Below, in pieces: positions 8,477-18,401 of a stretch of DNA of 64,000 nucleotides (the stretch's first letter is position 1; every line of letters starts with the position of its first letter). The translations under genes were made by a program, and so were the position numbers. This stretch comes from Planctomycetota bacterium (lineage in GTDB: Bacteria > Planctomycetota > Phycisphaerae > UBA1845 > UTPLA1): positions 25,605-89,604 of the forward strand of contig QEVG01000017.1 in the NCBI GenBank assembly GCA_003576905.1, written 5' to 3'. The notes beneath the pieces were generated by a model. That model ran no database searches and was not told the origin of the DNA. It saw only the letters and a list, made by a program, of their open reading frames with translations.

Positions 8477-8741
8477 TATCCGGTACCTCCAAACGCATCT
8501 GATGCAGGGGCACGAGTCCGTGCAGCCGAGCCCGCGCTCGGTCGACCCTGCACCGTACAGACCGTGGCCATACCTATTCCTGTATTTCGGCATTCCAGGC
8601 CGCTTTCCATTACTGCCCCGACGCATTGCCGAATGCGCGCCAGTTCGTCAGAATGAGTGGATGCTTAGCGCCCCCCGCAACGAGTGTGTTTATCTCTCTC
8701 CACGGCAATGAGTTAGATCCGTTCACCCGGAGGATGCAGTC

Positions 8742-9740
8742 ATGAAGCTGCTGGTAACCGGTGGCGCAGGGTATGTCGGCAGTCACGCCGTTCGTGCGCT
8801 CACGCAGGCCGGCCACGAAGTCTGCGTTTTGGACAATCTTTCCGCCGGACATGCCGCCGCTGTTTCACCGCAGGCACGGCTCATCGTCGGCGACCTGGAA
8901 GACCCAGTCCTATTGGACGGTGTTTTTCGCCTGGGCCGTTTCGATGCCGTCATGCACTTCGCCGCTTTCATCGAAGTGGGCGAGTCCGTCGTCAGCCCGC
9001 TCAAGTTCTACAACAACAACGTGGGCAATACCGTGCGCCTGCTCACGGCGATGGAACGGCACGCGGTGCGGCGGCTCGTGTTTTCGTCAACGTGCGCGGT
9101 GTACGGCACGCCAGAAAAGATGCCGATGACCGAGGACACGCCGCGCAATCCGCAAAGTCCCTATGCCAGAGCCAAGCTGACGGTCGAGTGGGTCCTGGCC
9201 GACTCGGCCGCGGCCTGGGGCCTCGGCGCCGTCGCCCTGAGATATTTCAACGCGGCCGGCGCTGCTGCCGACGGCGCCATCGGCGAGGACCACGACCCCG
9301 AAACGCACCTGATTCCCAACGTGCTCAAGGTCGCGCTCGGCCAACGCGAATGTGTCAACATTTTCGGCACGGACTACCCGACACCCGACGGCACCTGCGT
9401 GCGCGACTACGTACACGTCGATGATCTGGCCGAGGCGCACCTTTCGGCAATCGACACTGTCGAGCCCGGCGCATTTCGCGCCTACAACGCCGGGACCGGC
9501 GCCGGCGCCTCGGTGCGCGAAGTGGTCGCCGCCGCCCGGCAGGTAACCGGCCACCCGATACCGGTCGTCGTATCTCCGCGTCGCGCGGGCGATGTCCCCG
9601 TGTTGTGCGCCGACGCCACGCGGATTCGCGCGCAACTGGGCTGGCGGCCGCGCCACGTTGACCTGAAGGGAATCATCGCCAGTGCGTGGAAGTGGCACAA
9701 AACCCATCCGCGCGGATTCGACGACCGCCCGAGGGAATAG
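8742..9740 (+). CDS. galE: UDP-glucose 4-epimerase
   Basis: Extended short-chain dehydrogenase of 332 residues. NAD-binding T-G-G-A-G-Y-V-G-S-H at the N-terminus, S-S-T-C-A-V-Y-G with the catalytic Ser/Thr, S-P-Y-A-R-A-K with the Tyr-Lys pair, and R-Y-F-N-A-A-G-A typical of GalE. Interconverts UDP-glucose and UDP-galactose for surface polysaccharides. ATG has CCGGAGGATG upstream. Probably transcribed with moeA, which starts 63 bases later. Confidence 0.93.
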   Translation: MKLLVTGGAGYVGSHAVRALTQAGHEVCVLDNLSAGHAAAVSPQARLIVGDLEDPVLLDGVFRLGRFDAVMHFAAFIEVGESVVSPLKFYNNNVGNTVRLLTAMERHAVRRLVFSSTCAVYGTPEKMPMTEDTPRNPQSPYARAKLTVEWVLADSAAAWGLGAVALRYFNAAGAAADGAIGEDHDPETHLIPNVLKVALGQRECVNIFGTDYPTPDGTCVRDYVHVDDLAEAHLSAIDTVEPGAFRAYNAGTGAGASVREVVAAARQVTGHPIPVVVSPRRAGDVPVLCADATRIRAQLGWRPRHVDLKGIIASAWKWHKTHPRGFDDRPRE

Positions 9741-9803
9741 CCCGTCTTGCACCGGCCGGACGGATGGGCCATGCTGATTTCAAGACCGCACGCGGAGGAA
9801 AGA

Positions 9804-11084
9804 ATGTCGGATTCAGGCAGATCCTGGGGCAAAGATCCGCACCGGCTCGTGAGCCTGAACGAAGCCTGGCAGGCGGTCTGGCGCGCGGTGACATCGCAGG
9901 CGACGCGCGAATTGCCGCCGATCGGTGTGGAGCAGGTTCCGCTCGAACACGCCCTGGGCCGCGTCCTGGCCGCGCCGGTTCACGCGGATGACGATTACCC
10001 CGCGTTCGACAAGGCAATGATGGACGGGTTCGCCGTGCGAAGCGCCGACGCGAAGTCTGCCGGCGCCGCGCTCCGTGTTGCCGGATTCGTGCCCGCCGGC
10101 GATGTGTACCAGGGCCGCATCGACGCGGGCGAGGCGGTGCGCATCAACACCGGTGCGCCGTTGCCGGACGGCGCCGATGCCGTCGTAAAGATCGAAGACT
10201 GCGTCGTTGAAAACGATTTCGTAACGATTCGCACGGCGGTTCACGAAGGCCAGTCCGTCGCGCCGCGCGGCAGTCACCGCCGACGGGGCGACACGGTCCT
10301 CACGCCGCCCGTTCGGCTGGGGCCCGCGCAAATCGCCGCCGCCGCCACGGCAGGCTCGGCCCTGCTCACGGTCGCACGGCCTGTCGGCGCGGCGGTCGTC
10401 TCCACGGGCGACGAACTCGTGACGCCCGGCGAGCCGAAGCTCCCGGGCCGCATATACGACAGCAACGGCCCGATGTTGACGGCCCTGCTTCGCCAGTTTG
10501 GCGCCGAGCCGCGCAATCTCGGCTTCGGGCGGGACACGGCCGCGTCGCTCACCGCCCTGTTTGAGCAGGCGCTGGCACATCCCGTCGTCCTCGCGGTCGG
10601 CGGCATGTCGATGGGTACACTCGACCTCGTCCCGCAGACGCTCTCGTCGCTCGGCGTGACGTGGTATTTTCACGGCGTTGAGATGCGGCCGGGAAAGCCC
10701 GTGGCCTACGGGCTGGGTCCCAACGGACAGCACGTCTTCGGCCTGCCGGGCAATCCGGTCAGCGCGTTTGTGTGCAGCTGGCTTTTTGCGCGAATGGCCG
10801 TCCGCGCCCTTCAGGGCTATGAGGCGCGGCCCCCGGCGCGACTCTCCGTGACGCTCGCGCGCGACATCAAGGCGCATCGCGATTCGCGGCCTGCGTTCCT
10901 GCCGGCGCGTCTCCGGAGCGAGGAAGATCGCGGACTTCTTGCCGAGCCGTGTCACTGGGGCGGGTCGGGCGACCCGTTCGGGCTTGCAGAGGCCGACGCC
11001 CTGCTCTGCCTGCCGCATCCGGACGAGCCGACCGCGGCGGGCGCGCGTGTCGACGTCATCTGCCTCGCGCCGACGTGCGACTGA
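9804..11084 (+). CDS. moeA: molybdopterin molybdenumtransferase
   Basis: Inserts molybdate into adenylylated molybdopterin. Domains in order: MoeA N-terminal region with the D-K-A-M-M-D-G-F-A-V block and I-N-T-G-A-P-L-P-D-G-A-D-A-V-V, then the MoCF-binding domain with S-T-G-D-E-L, Y-D-S-N-G-P and G-G-M-S-M-G-T-L-D, and the C-terminal domain after F-G-L-P-G-N-P-V-S. 426 residues. ATG 9804 follows GGAGGAAAG and is preferred over 9747. No other molybdenum-cofactor gene is nearby. Confidence 0.92.
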   Translation: MSDSGRSWGKDPHRLVSLNEAWQAVWRAVTSQATRELPPIGVEQVPLEHALGRVLAAPVHADDDYPAFDKAMMDGFAVRSADAKSAGAALRVAGFVPAGDVYQGRIDAGEAVRINTGAPLPDGADAVVKIEDCVVENDFVTIRTAVHEGQSVAPRGSHRRRGDTVLTPPVRLGPAQIAAAATAGSALLTVARPVGAAVVSTGDELVTPGEPKLPGRIYDSNGPMLTALLRQFGAEPRNLGFGRDTAASLTALFEQALAHPVVLAVGGMSMGTLDLVPQTLSSLGVTWYFHGVEMRPGKPVAYGLGPNGQHVFGLPGNPVSAFVCSWLFARMAVRALQGYEARPPARLSVTLARDIKAHRDSRPAFLPARLRSEEDRGLLAEPCHWGGSGDPFGLAEADALLCLPHPDEPTAAGARVDVICLAPTCD

Positions 11085-11123
11085 CCGCGCAGCGCCGAAG
11101 GTTGCCGCGGTAGCGTGTCGCGT

Positions 11124-11699
11124 CTACTGGCCGTTGACGGTGTGGCACTCGAAACAGACGCGCGGGTTGGTCTTGTATTTCTGTGGATGGGTCGGCGGCA
11201 GAGGATAAATCGAGTCTTCGCCGATGTGACACATGCCGCAGGCGTCGACCGACTGGACGTGCGCGCTTTCGCGGTTGGCCGACATGATGTACCGAGACAA
11301 CGCCAACTCAGCCTTGCCGTCGAAGACGCCGCCGTCCTGATCGACCATTCCGTCGGTGGCGTTGTAGTCAGTCGACCCATGCATCTTGACGCTGCCGGAC
11401 GGCGAGTATTCGCCCACCGTGTAGAACTGCACCGGGAATTGAACCTGGGGGCCGCCATCGCTCGGACGGAAGAGCACGCGCCAGTCGCCGCAGCCGCAGC
11501 TTGCCAGCAGGAAATCTCCCATCTCGACATCCGGCGCGTTGGCCAGGCGATACGTACCGAAATAGGGTTCGGTGTCGGCGAGACCGCCGAGTACGACGGT
11601 CATGTCATCCGTGGGCGGCGTGATGACGAAACTCGGAAAGATGTTGCACCCGACAACGATTCCCACCAGCGATAGCCAGAGAATCTGACGCAGTCGCAC
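11124..11699 (-). CDS. lipoprotein with two c-type heme motifs
   Basis: GTG start at 11699 preceded by AGGAGGAACAGGAA. The short hydrophobic signal ends in V-V-G-C, a lipobox, so the protein should be acylated and exported. Two C-x-x-C-H motifs, C-G-M-C-H and C-F-E-C-H, lie in the last 45 residues and predict two covalent hemes. The middle of about 110 residues has no family I recognise. 191 residues. It is convergent with moeA and divergent from the small membrane protein at 12060. A role in periplasmic electron transfer is inference. Confidence 0.7.
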   Translation of the reverse strand: MRLRQILWLSLVGIVVGCNIFPSFVITPPTDDMTVVLGGLADTEPYFGTYRLANAPDVEMGDFLLASCGCGDWRVLFRPSDGGPQVQFPVQFYTVGEYSPSGSVKMHGSTDYNATDGMVDQDGGVFDGKAELALSRYIMSANRESAHVQSVDACGMCHIGEDSIYPLPPTHPQKYKTNPRVCFECHTVNGQ

Positions 11700-12059
11700 T
11701 TCCTGTTCCTCCTGTCGAGGAGTCCCCTCGTACCGATCCGGCCCGCGCAAAGCGGGACTTTCAGACGTTTCACCATTATATCCACGGCCCGCGCCGAGTG
11801 GAAGAATTTGACGGTTATCGGCGGTGACACGCTCCGGCGGCGGGAAGTCCGGCTTGGCACGACCGTTAACTCTCGACCGCGATTGGGGCTAGAATTGCGG
11901 GTCCATACAGCCGGGAAGTCGGAAGACCCGGCGGCGGTCACTCGAAACATCCACCCGCCGGCATGAAGATATTGGGACCGGGGCCGCGGCCGAATCGTTC
12001 ACCGATCGCCGGGGTCTGCGGCTCTCAGTCGCGCCCGGAAGCGGCGATAAAAGGTAGCC

Positions 12060-12524
12060 ATGAAGCCGAGTTTCCTTCTTCTATCCATTACAAACCTGGC
12101 GTTGATGAGTGTGACTGCCGTGTTCGGCCTGTTGGTGCAGGGCGCCGCCGGATTCGAGCGGCACTTTCTGCTGGGCATCCTGACCGCGATGTTCACCTGC
12201 TTCGTTCACATTGTCGCGTTCATGTACTTCGTCGTTCAGGAAAAGATCATCCGTCAGGCCTGCCTTTCGGACGGACTGGATGTCGCCTTCCACGTACAGG
12301 CCGTGGCGATGAAATCACGGGCACTGCGGCTGTCCATGGTCGGAATCTGCACGGTCCTGCTGGCCGCGATGATCGGCGCGGCCATCGGCATCCTGGTGCC
12401 TGCCGAGGTGCACCTGCTCGCGGCATTCTGCGCGATCCTGGTCAACGCGTTTCTCGTCGTCTTTCAGTACGCGCTGATCGACGAATTCGGCCGCGTGTCG
12501 CAGCGGGCCTTTCCGGAGGGTTGA
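12060..12524 (+). CDS. four-helix membrane protein, function unknown
   Basis: 154 residues with four hydrophobic segments near residues 5-30, 37-60, 88-112 and 117-138. Segment two holds F-T-C-F-V-H-I-V-A-F-M-Y-F, with a membrane His. ATG at 12060 follows AAAGGTAGCC. It precedes the TPR/peptidase gene by four bases and may be cotranscribed. The divergent neighbour is a c-type cytochrome, so a redox membrane role is possible, but this is guesswork. Confidence 0.65.
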   Translation: MKPSFLLLSITNLALMSVTAVFGLLVQGAAGFERHFLLGILTAMFTCFVHIVAFMYFVVQEKIIRQACLSDGLDVAFHVQAVAMKSRALRLSMVGICTVLLAAMIGAAIGILVPAEVHLLAAFCAILVNAFLVVFQYALIDEFGRVSQRAFPEG

Positions 12525-12528
12525 AGTC

Positions 12529-15426
12529 GTGCGGCGACACATGAGCGATCACCTCCGCGTGTGCACGCTGGTCCTCCTGACCGGTTACATCACGCATGCG
12601 CCGGCCCGCGCGGAGCCCGGCCAGTCGCCCCCCGCCCCCTCGCAGCCGGCAAAGCCCCTGCCCATTTCACTGCGCAATGCCCGTTCACTGACCCTGGCCG
12701 GCGACTTCGCTTCTGCGATCCGCATGTACGAGGAACTCGCCAGGCAGCCGGCCCATGCGCTGCGCGCTGCGATCGGCCGATCCGACGTGGACCTGCTCAC
12801 CGGCGACTACACGGCGGGCATCGCGCGCCTTGAGGCGGTTGAGTCGATCGGCGCCGAAAGTTCCGCCTGGCATGGAGCCCTCGCCGCCCTCTTTGCCGAA
12901 ATCGGCCGCTACGACGACGCCATCCGGCACAACAGGAAGGCGATCGAACTCGACGAAACGGAGTTGCGGGCGCGCTGGCAGCTCGGACAGGTCCTCGAGA
13001 CGCTCGGCCGCATCGACGATGCGATCGCCGCCTACGCGCATTTCGACGAACGCATGACGGGCGAGAGCCTTCCCGACCGGCCCGATGAGCTGACCTGGCT
13101 GGGCCTGGGGTTCTATCGGTTCTCAACGCTTTCCCGGCATCGCGACATTGTCCGCCGAACGCGTCACGTGCTGACCGAGGTCCTTCAGGAAGCATTTGAT
13201 TTTGTCGACGCCGACTACTGGCCCGCCCGGCTCGCCGCCGCGGAGTTGCTACTCGACAAGCACAATCTCGACGAAGCCGCGCGCGATTTTGACCACATCC
13301 TGGAGCAGTGCCCGGCCGCGGCGCGGGCGGAGACGGGCCTGGGGCGAATCGCGCTTGAACGCTGGGACTTCGAGACCTGCGAGTCGCGCGCCGGCGCAGC
13401 GCTCAAGGCCAACCCCAACTGCGTGCCGGCCCATGTCCTTCTCGGTGATCTGCGCATGACCGAGCGGCGCTACGAGGACGCGCGGGCGGCGGCCGAGGCG
13501 GCGCTTCAGATCAACTCGAACAGCCTCGAAGCGCTTGGCCTTCTCGCCGCGGCCCAGACCCGGCTGGGAGACCTCGCAGCGGCGAAAGGGACGATCGACC
13601 GGGCGGAAAAGCTGAACCCGCGTCCCGCGGCCGTGTATCACGCGCTGGGGACCTGGCAGTCGGCGGGCCGGCAGTACGCGCAGGCCGAGGCGGCCTTCAA
13701 GAGGGCGATCGAGTTCGCGCCGTGGTGGGCGGCCCCGCGCACGGCACTGGGACAGGTCTACATGGACGAAGGCGATGAGGAGCTTGCCCGGCGGACGCTG
13801 GAGGCGTCCTTCGCCCTCGACAGCTTTGACGCCCACACGCACAACGTCCTGGAGCTGCTGGACGTGCTCGACCGGTTCGACCGCCTCGAGACGGAGCACT
13901 TCATCGTCAAGTTCGACAAGAAATCCGACGCGGTGATCGCCCCTTACTTGTCGGCGGCGCTGGAGGGTTTTTACGATGAAGTGTGCAAGGCCTACGGCAC
14001 TTTTCCGGAGAAAAAGTCCATAATTGAAATCTTTCCCGACCACATGGGATTTTCGGTCCGCGTGACGGGCCGGCCCTTCATTGCGACGGTTGGGGCGTGC
14101 AGCGGCCGGGTGATCGCCATGGTCGCGCCGCGGGGACTGGCTCCTTTCGGAAAGTTCAACTGGGCCACGACCCTCCGGCACGAATTCACGCACACCGTGA
14201 CCCTCGCCGCCACAGAAAACCGAATACCGCACTGGATGACCGAGGGGCTTTCCGTTCTTCAGGAACCCGCGCCGCGGCCCTGGAACATCAAGCAGCTCCT
14301 GTGCCTGGCCCTGCGGCAGAATCGCCTCTTCACGCTCAAGTCCATCGACTGGGGCTTCATGCGTCCGCGCCGCGCGGACGACCGGACGCTCGCCTACATG
14401 CAGAGCGAGTGGATGTTCGAATACCTGATCGAACGGCACGGAGACAAGGTCATCCCTGCCTTTCTCAAGGCCTTTCGCGACGGCCTGACCCAGCGCGATG
14501 CCTTTCGGGCGGTAATCCGGATTACGCCCGAGGAATTCGACGCGGAGTTTCGCCAGTGGGCCGAGCAACAGGTCGCCGCCTGGGGAATGCCCACGACACC
14601 GCTGCGCGCCAAGGAGGACATTCGCCGCGAACTGGAGGAAGACCGCGACAATCCGGTGCTGTGGGGAGAGTTCGCAGAGGCCGAACTCCTGGACGGCGAA
14701 TGGGACGCCGCCGAGCAGGCCGCGAAACGCGCCCTCGAAAAAGATCGCAGGGAACGCCGGGCGCTCGAAGTCATCTGTCACATCCGCATCGGACGCATGC
14801 TGCGCGAAAAGGACGAAGACATCCGGCGCCGCTACGTGGACGAAGCCGACCCGGACCTGCGCACCCTGGCACGCGTGGATCCGGAGAATCCCGTCGCCCA
14901 GAAATACATCGGGTTCGTTGAACAGGCCTGGGGGCAATACGACGAAGCCGTCAAGCGCTTCAAGGCCTATCAGAAAAGGTTTCCCGAGGACCCGGACACG
15001 TATCGCCGCATCGCCGGAATCATGCTCCATCTCGGAAAGACCGACGCCGCCCTGTCAGAACTGGAGCAGTTGTTCAGGCTCGTGGACGACGAACCCGCCC
15101 TGGCACGGCAGGTAGCCGACATCCACATGCAGCGAGCGAACGCCGCCGAGGCCGCCACCTGGTATCGCCGCGCGATGGAAATCGACCCGTACGATCCTGA
15201 AACCCATGCCGGACTGGCCGAGGCGCTCCTCGAAACCCGGGATCTGGCCGGGGCTGAACGCGAGTTCCGCGCCCTATGCAAGCTATGGCCGGAGCGCGCG
15301 GCCGGCTATGACGGTCTGCACCGGGTGTATGAGGCCCTGGGCGATCGGAAGCAGTCCGAGACCTACCGGAAAAAGGCCGCCGAAGCCAACGGCAAAGGCG
15401 CCCAGCCCGGCGCTGACGTGGACTAG
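12529..15426 (+). CDS. secreted TPR protein with peptidase MA-like zinc domain
   Basis: 965 residues. A signal peptide ending A-P-A-R-A is followed by about ten tetratricopeptide-like helical repeats (residues 40-440), a zinc metalloprotease domain with L-R-H-E-F-T-H-T-V and downstream W-M-T-E-G-L-S (HExxH plus distal Glu, gluzincin style, about 545-575), and further TPR repeats to the end. This arrangement is known as peptidase MA or DUF1570-like. GTG 12529 follows GGAGGGTTGAAG; ATG 12541 is an alternative. The substrate is unknown; probably exported. Confidence 0.8.
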   Translation: MRRHMSDHLRVCTLVLLTGYITHAPARAEPGQSPPAPSQPAKPLPISLRNARSLTLAGDFASAIRMYEELARQPAHALRAAIGRSDVDLLTGDYTAGIARLEAVESIGAESSAWHGALAALFAEIGRYDDAIRHNRKAIELDETELRARWQLGQVLETLGRIDDAIAAYAHFDERMTGESLPDRPDELTWLGLGFYRFSTLSRHRDIVRRTRHVLTEVLQEAFDFVDADYWPARLAAAELLLDKHNLDEAARDFDHILEQCPAAARAETGLGRIALERWDFETCESRAGAALKANPNCVPAHVLLGDLRMTERRYEDARAAAEAALQINSNSLEALGLLAAAQTRLGDLAAAKGTIDRAEKLNPRPAAVYHALGTWQSAGRQYAQAEAAFKRAIEFAPWWAAPRTALGQVYMDEGDEELARRTLEASFALDSFDAHTHNVLELLDVLDRFDRLETEHFIVKFDKKSDAVIAPYLSAALEGFYDEVCKAYGTFPEKKSIIEIFPDHMGFSVRVTGRPFIATVGACSGRVIAMVAPRGLAPFGKFNWATTLRHEFTHTVTLAATENRIPHWMTEGLSVLQEPAPRPWNIKQLLCLALRQNRLFTLKSIDWGFMRPRRADDRTLAYMQSEWMFEYLIERHGDKVIPAFLKAFRDGLTQRDAFRAVIRITPEEFDAEFRQWAEQQVAAWGMPTTPLRAKEDIRRELEEDRDNPVLWGEFAEAELLDGEWDAAEQAAKRALEKDRRERRALEVICHIRIGRMLREKDEDIRRRYVDEADPDLRTLARVDPENPVAQKYIGFVEQAWGQYDEAVKRFKAYQKRFPEDPDTYRRIAGIMLHLGKTDAALSELEQLFRLVDDEPALARQVADIHMQRANAAEAATWYRRAMEIDPYDPETHAGLAEALLETRDLAGAEREFRALCKLWPERAAGYDGLHRVYEALGDRKQSETYRKKAAEANGKGAQPGADVD

Positions 15427-15594
15427 GCATGCCACACGCCGTGCGTCGTCCGTTTCGCTGCGCGCGAAAGTTTTGAATGCATCGACCCGGTCCGTTCACG
15501 AACATGCCTGTTGCGTATACACTGTGAGGCCCGCGAGCGGACCGAACGGGATGCCCCGTCGGCCTGGGGCGCATCGTCTTCGGGTGCCGGAAAC

Positions 15595-15885
15595 ATGGAA
15601 ATACGCGAGCTTCAGCGACTGATCGAGGAGATGTATTCGGCCAAGGACCGCCGTCGCGGCTCGGAGGGTACGTTTCTCTGGCTCATGGAAGAGGTCGGCG
15701 AACTGGCCGCTTCCATCCGCGAGGGCACGCGCGAGGAGAAAGAAGGCGAGTTCGCCGACGTTCTTGCGTGGCTGGTCACGCTGGCAAACGTCGAAGGCAT
15801 CGACCTTGAGAAGGCGCTGCGCAAATATACAGAGGGCTGCCCCGGCTGCGGCGAAATGGTCTGTCACTGCAACGAAAAGCCCTGA
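15595..15885 (+). CDS. MazG-like nucleotide pyrophosphohydrolase with C-terminal Cys motif
   Basis: 96 residues. The all-alpha MazG core shows L-M-E-E-V-G-E-L-A and E-F-A-D-V-L-A-W-L, the E-E-x-x-E and E-x-x-D metal-binding pattern. The C-terminus carries C-P-G-C-G-E-M-V-C-H-C, a likely small metal site seen in some short MazG-like proteins. It should hydrolyse non-canonical or excess NTPs to NMPs. ATG 15595 is chosen because it begins at the MazG fold; an in-frame start at 15511 would add an Arg-rich leader. Confidence 0.75.
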   Translation: MEIRELQRLIEEMYSAKDRRRGSEGTFLWLMEEVGELAASIREGTREEKEGEFADVLAWLVTLANVEGIDLEKALRKYTEGCPGCGEMVCHCNEKP

Positions 15886-15970
15886 CGCCGTCATGGACCG
15901 GCGAAGGGCCGTGCACGCGAGCCGAACGCCGTCCGGGGAAATATCGTTGGAACCAAGGACCCCGCGGGGG

Positions 15971-18382
15971 ATGAAATCCTTGACCATCTCGGGCTGCAAA
16001 GTGCTCACGATTCGGAAGGTCGCCCTGGCGACGGTGATGCTCCTCGCCGCCGCGCCGCCCGCAAGCGCGCAGATCGAGGGCCGCATTGCGCGCATCGGTC
16101 TCTTCGCCGGCGGCGAGCCGCTGGTCCGATCGGGCTGCTGGTCGTTCGTCGAAGTCGAACTGCGCCACCGCGGGGTCGCTGCGTTTGGGGGAATCCTGCG
16201 GACCGAGCAGCGTGACCGCGACGGCGACGTGGTCGTTTCCACGCTGCCCGTGGCCCTCGAACCGGGCGGCGAATGGCGGCCGTATCAACTCTATTTTGTT
16301 CCCTACGACGTGTCGGGGGGCGAGAATCTCCGCGTGACGCTCTACGACGAAGAGGGCGAGTTGGTTCGGATGGTGGCCGATACGGGAGACGAAGTATCCG
16401 AGCTCATCGCCCCGCAGGTCATGGAGCTTCGCTCCGAGGATCTGCTTATCGTCGATCTCACCTCGCCCGGAAAACTGCCGCACCTGGCCATGCTCGACAT
16501 GTACCGGCGCGGCGAGGTCGAAAGCACGAACCGGCGCCGAATCCGGGCCATGGCCCCGCGCGAGCTTCCCGCGCGATGGCAGGGGCTCGAAGCGGTGGAC
16601 GTCATCGTCTGGGATGATGCCGATCCTTCGACACTCTCGCCCCAGCAGATTCAGGCTCTGGTCGACTGGGTTCGCTCCGGTGGACGCCTGCTGATCACCG
16701 CCGGTCGCAACTGGCGCATGATCGCCGAATCACCCCTCGCCGACGCCCTGCCCGTGCGCCTTACCGGCGCCGAAGAACGGCGCGAAGCCCAGGAGTTTCT
16801 CGACCTGATCGAGAACGAGTCCTATGCCGGGCGGCTCGACCGCGCCTACACCCGCCGCCCGATCATGCGATGCCTGATGACGCCCTTGCCCGAGAGCGTG
16901 CCGCTGCCCGCCACGTGTCCCAATCCGCAGATTTGCCATCGCCGCTTCCTCGGGAGCGGCGTACTGACCGTGCTCGGCGCGTCGCTCAAGCAGCTCCTCC
17001 CCGTGCCGAAGCGCTTTGCCGATGCCGCGGCCCCGGAGGACGAGCCCGGTGAGGAAAAGGAGAGAAGCGACCCGTTCATCACCGTGGCGTGTGAACGCGT
17101 GATCGCCCGGCGGCTCTTGGCGCTTCCCCCCGTCATCAGGGAGGAGGGCGGCGCGCTGCGGCAATACGCCGACCTCTTTCAGACCGTGCGCGGCTCGATC
17201 GCTTTCGAAAGCGTGGGGACCAAGTTCTTGATCTTCGCCATTCTGTTCGCCGCCGCGTACACGATCACCGCAACGATCGGCAGCTATGTCTATCTCAAGC
17301 GCCGGGCGTGGCTGCACCACTGCTGGACCGCCTTCGGCGTCATCAGCATCGCCGGAAGCATCATCGGCACCGGCATGGTCGGTCTGCTTCGCGGTATCAC
17401 GCGGAGCGTCTGGCAGACGAGCGTCATCGACGCGCAGGCCGGCAGCGACGAAGCCGCCGGAGACTGCCTCTTCGGAGTCAAGACGCCCAATCACACCCGG
17501 CTCGACATCGCCCTCCCCGTGGGCGACGCACTTCCCGACGGCGAACGACTGCTCGGCCCGATCCGCGCGATGCCCGGTTCTCAAGGTCTCGACATGCAGG
17601 ATTCCAGATTCGCCGCCTCATCCAGCTACGAATCTCTGCTTGCCGGGCAGCGGCTGGCCGACGTGCCGGTACGTGCGACACTCAAGGAGTTCCAGGGCGC
17701 GTGGCACGGGAGACTGTCGGGCCGCATTGAAGGCAGACTTGTCCTGCGCCGCCCGTCGGACGCAGAAAGCCCGCTTCGCTACGAGTTCGGACCCGGCAGC
17801 GTCCTGCGCAACGGCCTCGGCACCGACCTGAAGGACTGTTACCTGCTCCTCACCCAGGAAGAGGTCGCGGGCGAGCGCGCCGTGCTGGCCAACTGTTTCT
17901 TCCTCGGAGACCTTCCGGCCTCGGGGGCCGATTCCGAACTGTCCGACGCGCAGTTGCGCCGCCGTCTGCTTTTTCAGAAGCCTGCGGACGACGCTTCCGG
18001 CGATCCGCCCAAACCCATCGCGACGCTGCCGCTCCTCTCCAAGGCGCTCGAAAACTGGGTCGGGCGACTTCAGACGATCCTGCCCATGGCCGGGGCGCTT
18101 CAGACCGGCCGGGTGCGGCTCAGTTCCGGCGAGGACTACCCGGCGGTGCTGATGCTCAGCATGTTCGACATGATTCGCGAAGACACGAGCCGAAGCATGA
18201 CCTTTCGCCGCGGGAGCGGCCGGCGGCTGGCCTGCACGGCGCGCCTGACGCGGGGAACCGCGCTCTTGATCGGCCGATCAGAAGACCCGCCCCCCGCCCT
18301 GCTTGAAATCAACGGTAAACCGCAGGAGCCGGATCGATCGAATACAATCTACCGGATCCTGATCCCGGTCGAAGGACTGTAA
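15971..18382 (+). CDS. exported/membrane protein of an ABC export island
   Basis: 803 residues with a signal peptide (A-T-V-M-L-L-A-A-A-P-P-A-S-A-Q). A Rossmann-like part near residues 185-240 reads V-D-V-I-V-W-D-D-A-D-P and G-G-R-L-L-I-T-A-G, as in glutamine-amidotransferase-like domains of GldG-type ABC accessory proteins, without a visible catalytic Cys. Two transmembrane helices lie around residues 415-475. The remainder is beta-rich. It precedes an ABC ATPase by 19 bases, so it probably works with that transporter. The upstream start at 15893 cannot be excluded. Confidence 0.65.
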   Translation: MKSLTISGCKVLTIRKVALATVMLLAAAPPASAQIEGRIARIGLFAGGEPLVRSGCWSFVEVELRHRGVAAFGGILRTEQRDRDGDVVVSTLPVALEPGGEWRPYQLYFVPYDVSGGENLRVTLYDEEGELVRMVADTGDEVSELIAPQVMELRSEDLLIVDLTSPGKLPHLAMLDMYRRGEVESTNRRRIRAMAPRELPARWQGLEAVDVIVWDDADPSTLSPQQIQALVDWVRSGGRLLITAGRNWRMIAESPLADALPVRLTGAEERREAQEFLDLIENESYAGRLDRAYTRRPIMRCLMTPLPESVPLPATCPNPQICHRRFLGSGVLTVLGASLKQLLPVPKRFADAAAPEDEPGEEKERSDPFITVACERVIARRLLALPPVIREEGGALRQYADLFQTVRGSIAFESVGTKFLIFAILFAAAYTITATIGSYVYLKRRAWLHHCWTAFGVISIAGSIIGTGMVGLLRGITRSVWQTSVIDAQAGSDEAAGDCLFGVKTPNHTRLDIALPVGDALPDGERLLGPIRAMPGSQGLDMQDSRFAASSSYESLLAGQRLADVPVRATLKEFQGAWHGRLSGRIEGRLVLRRPSDAESPLRYEFGPGSVLRNGLGTDLKDCYLLLTQEEVAGERAVLANCFFLGDLPASGADSELSDAQLRRRLLFQKPADDASGDPPKPIATLPLLSKALENWVGRLQTILPMAGALQTGRVRLSSGEDYPAVLMLSMFDMIREDTSRSMTFRRGSGRRLACTARLTRGTALLIGRSEDPPPALLEINGKPQEPDRSNTIYRILIPVEGL

Positions 18383-18401
18383 TCGCGGAGAACGGCGCAG
18401 C

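Noticed and set aside
15893..15970. Upstream start for the 803-residue exported protein
   Set aside because: Would add about 26 residues before the signal peptide; the start at 15971 gives a normal signal sequence.
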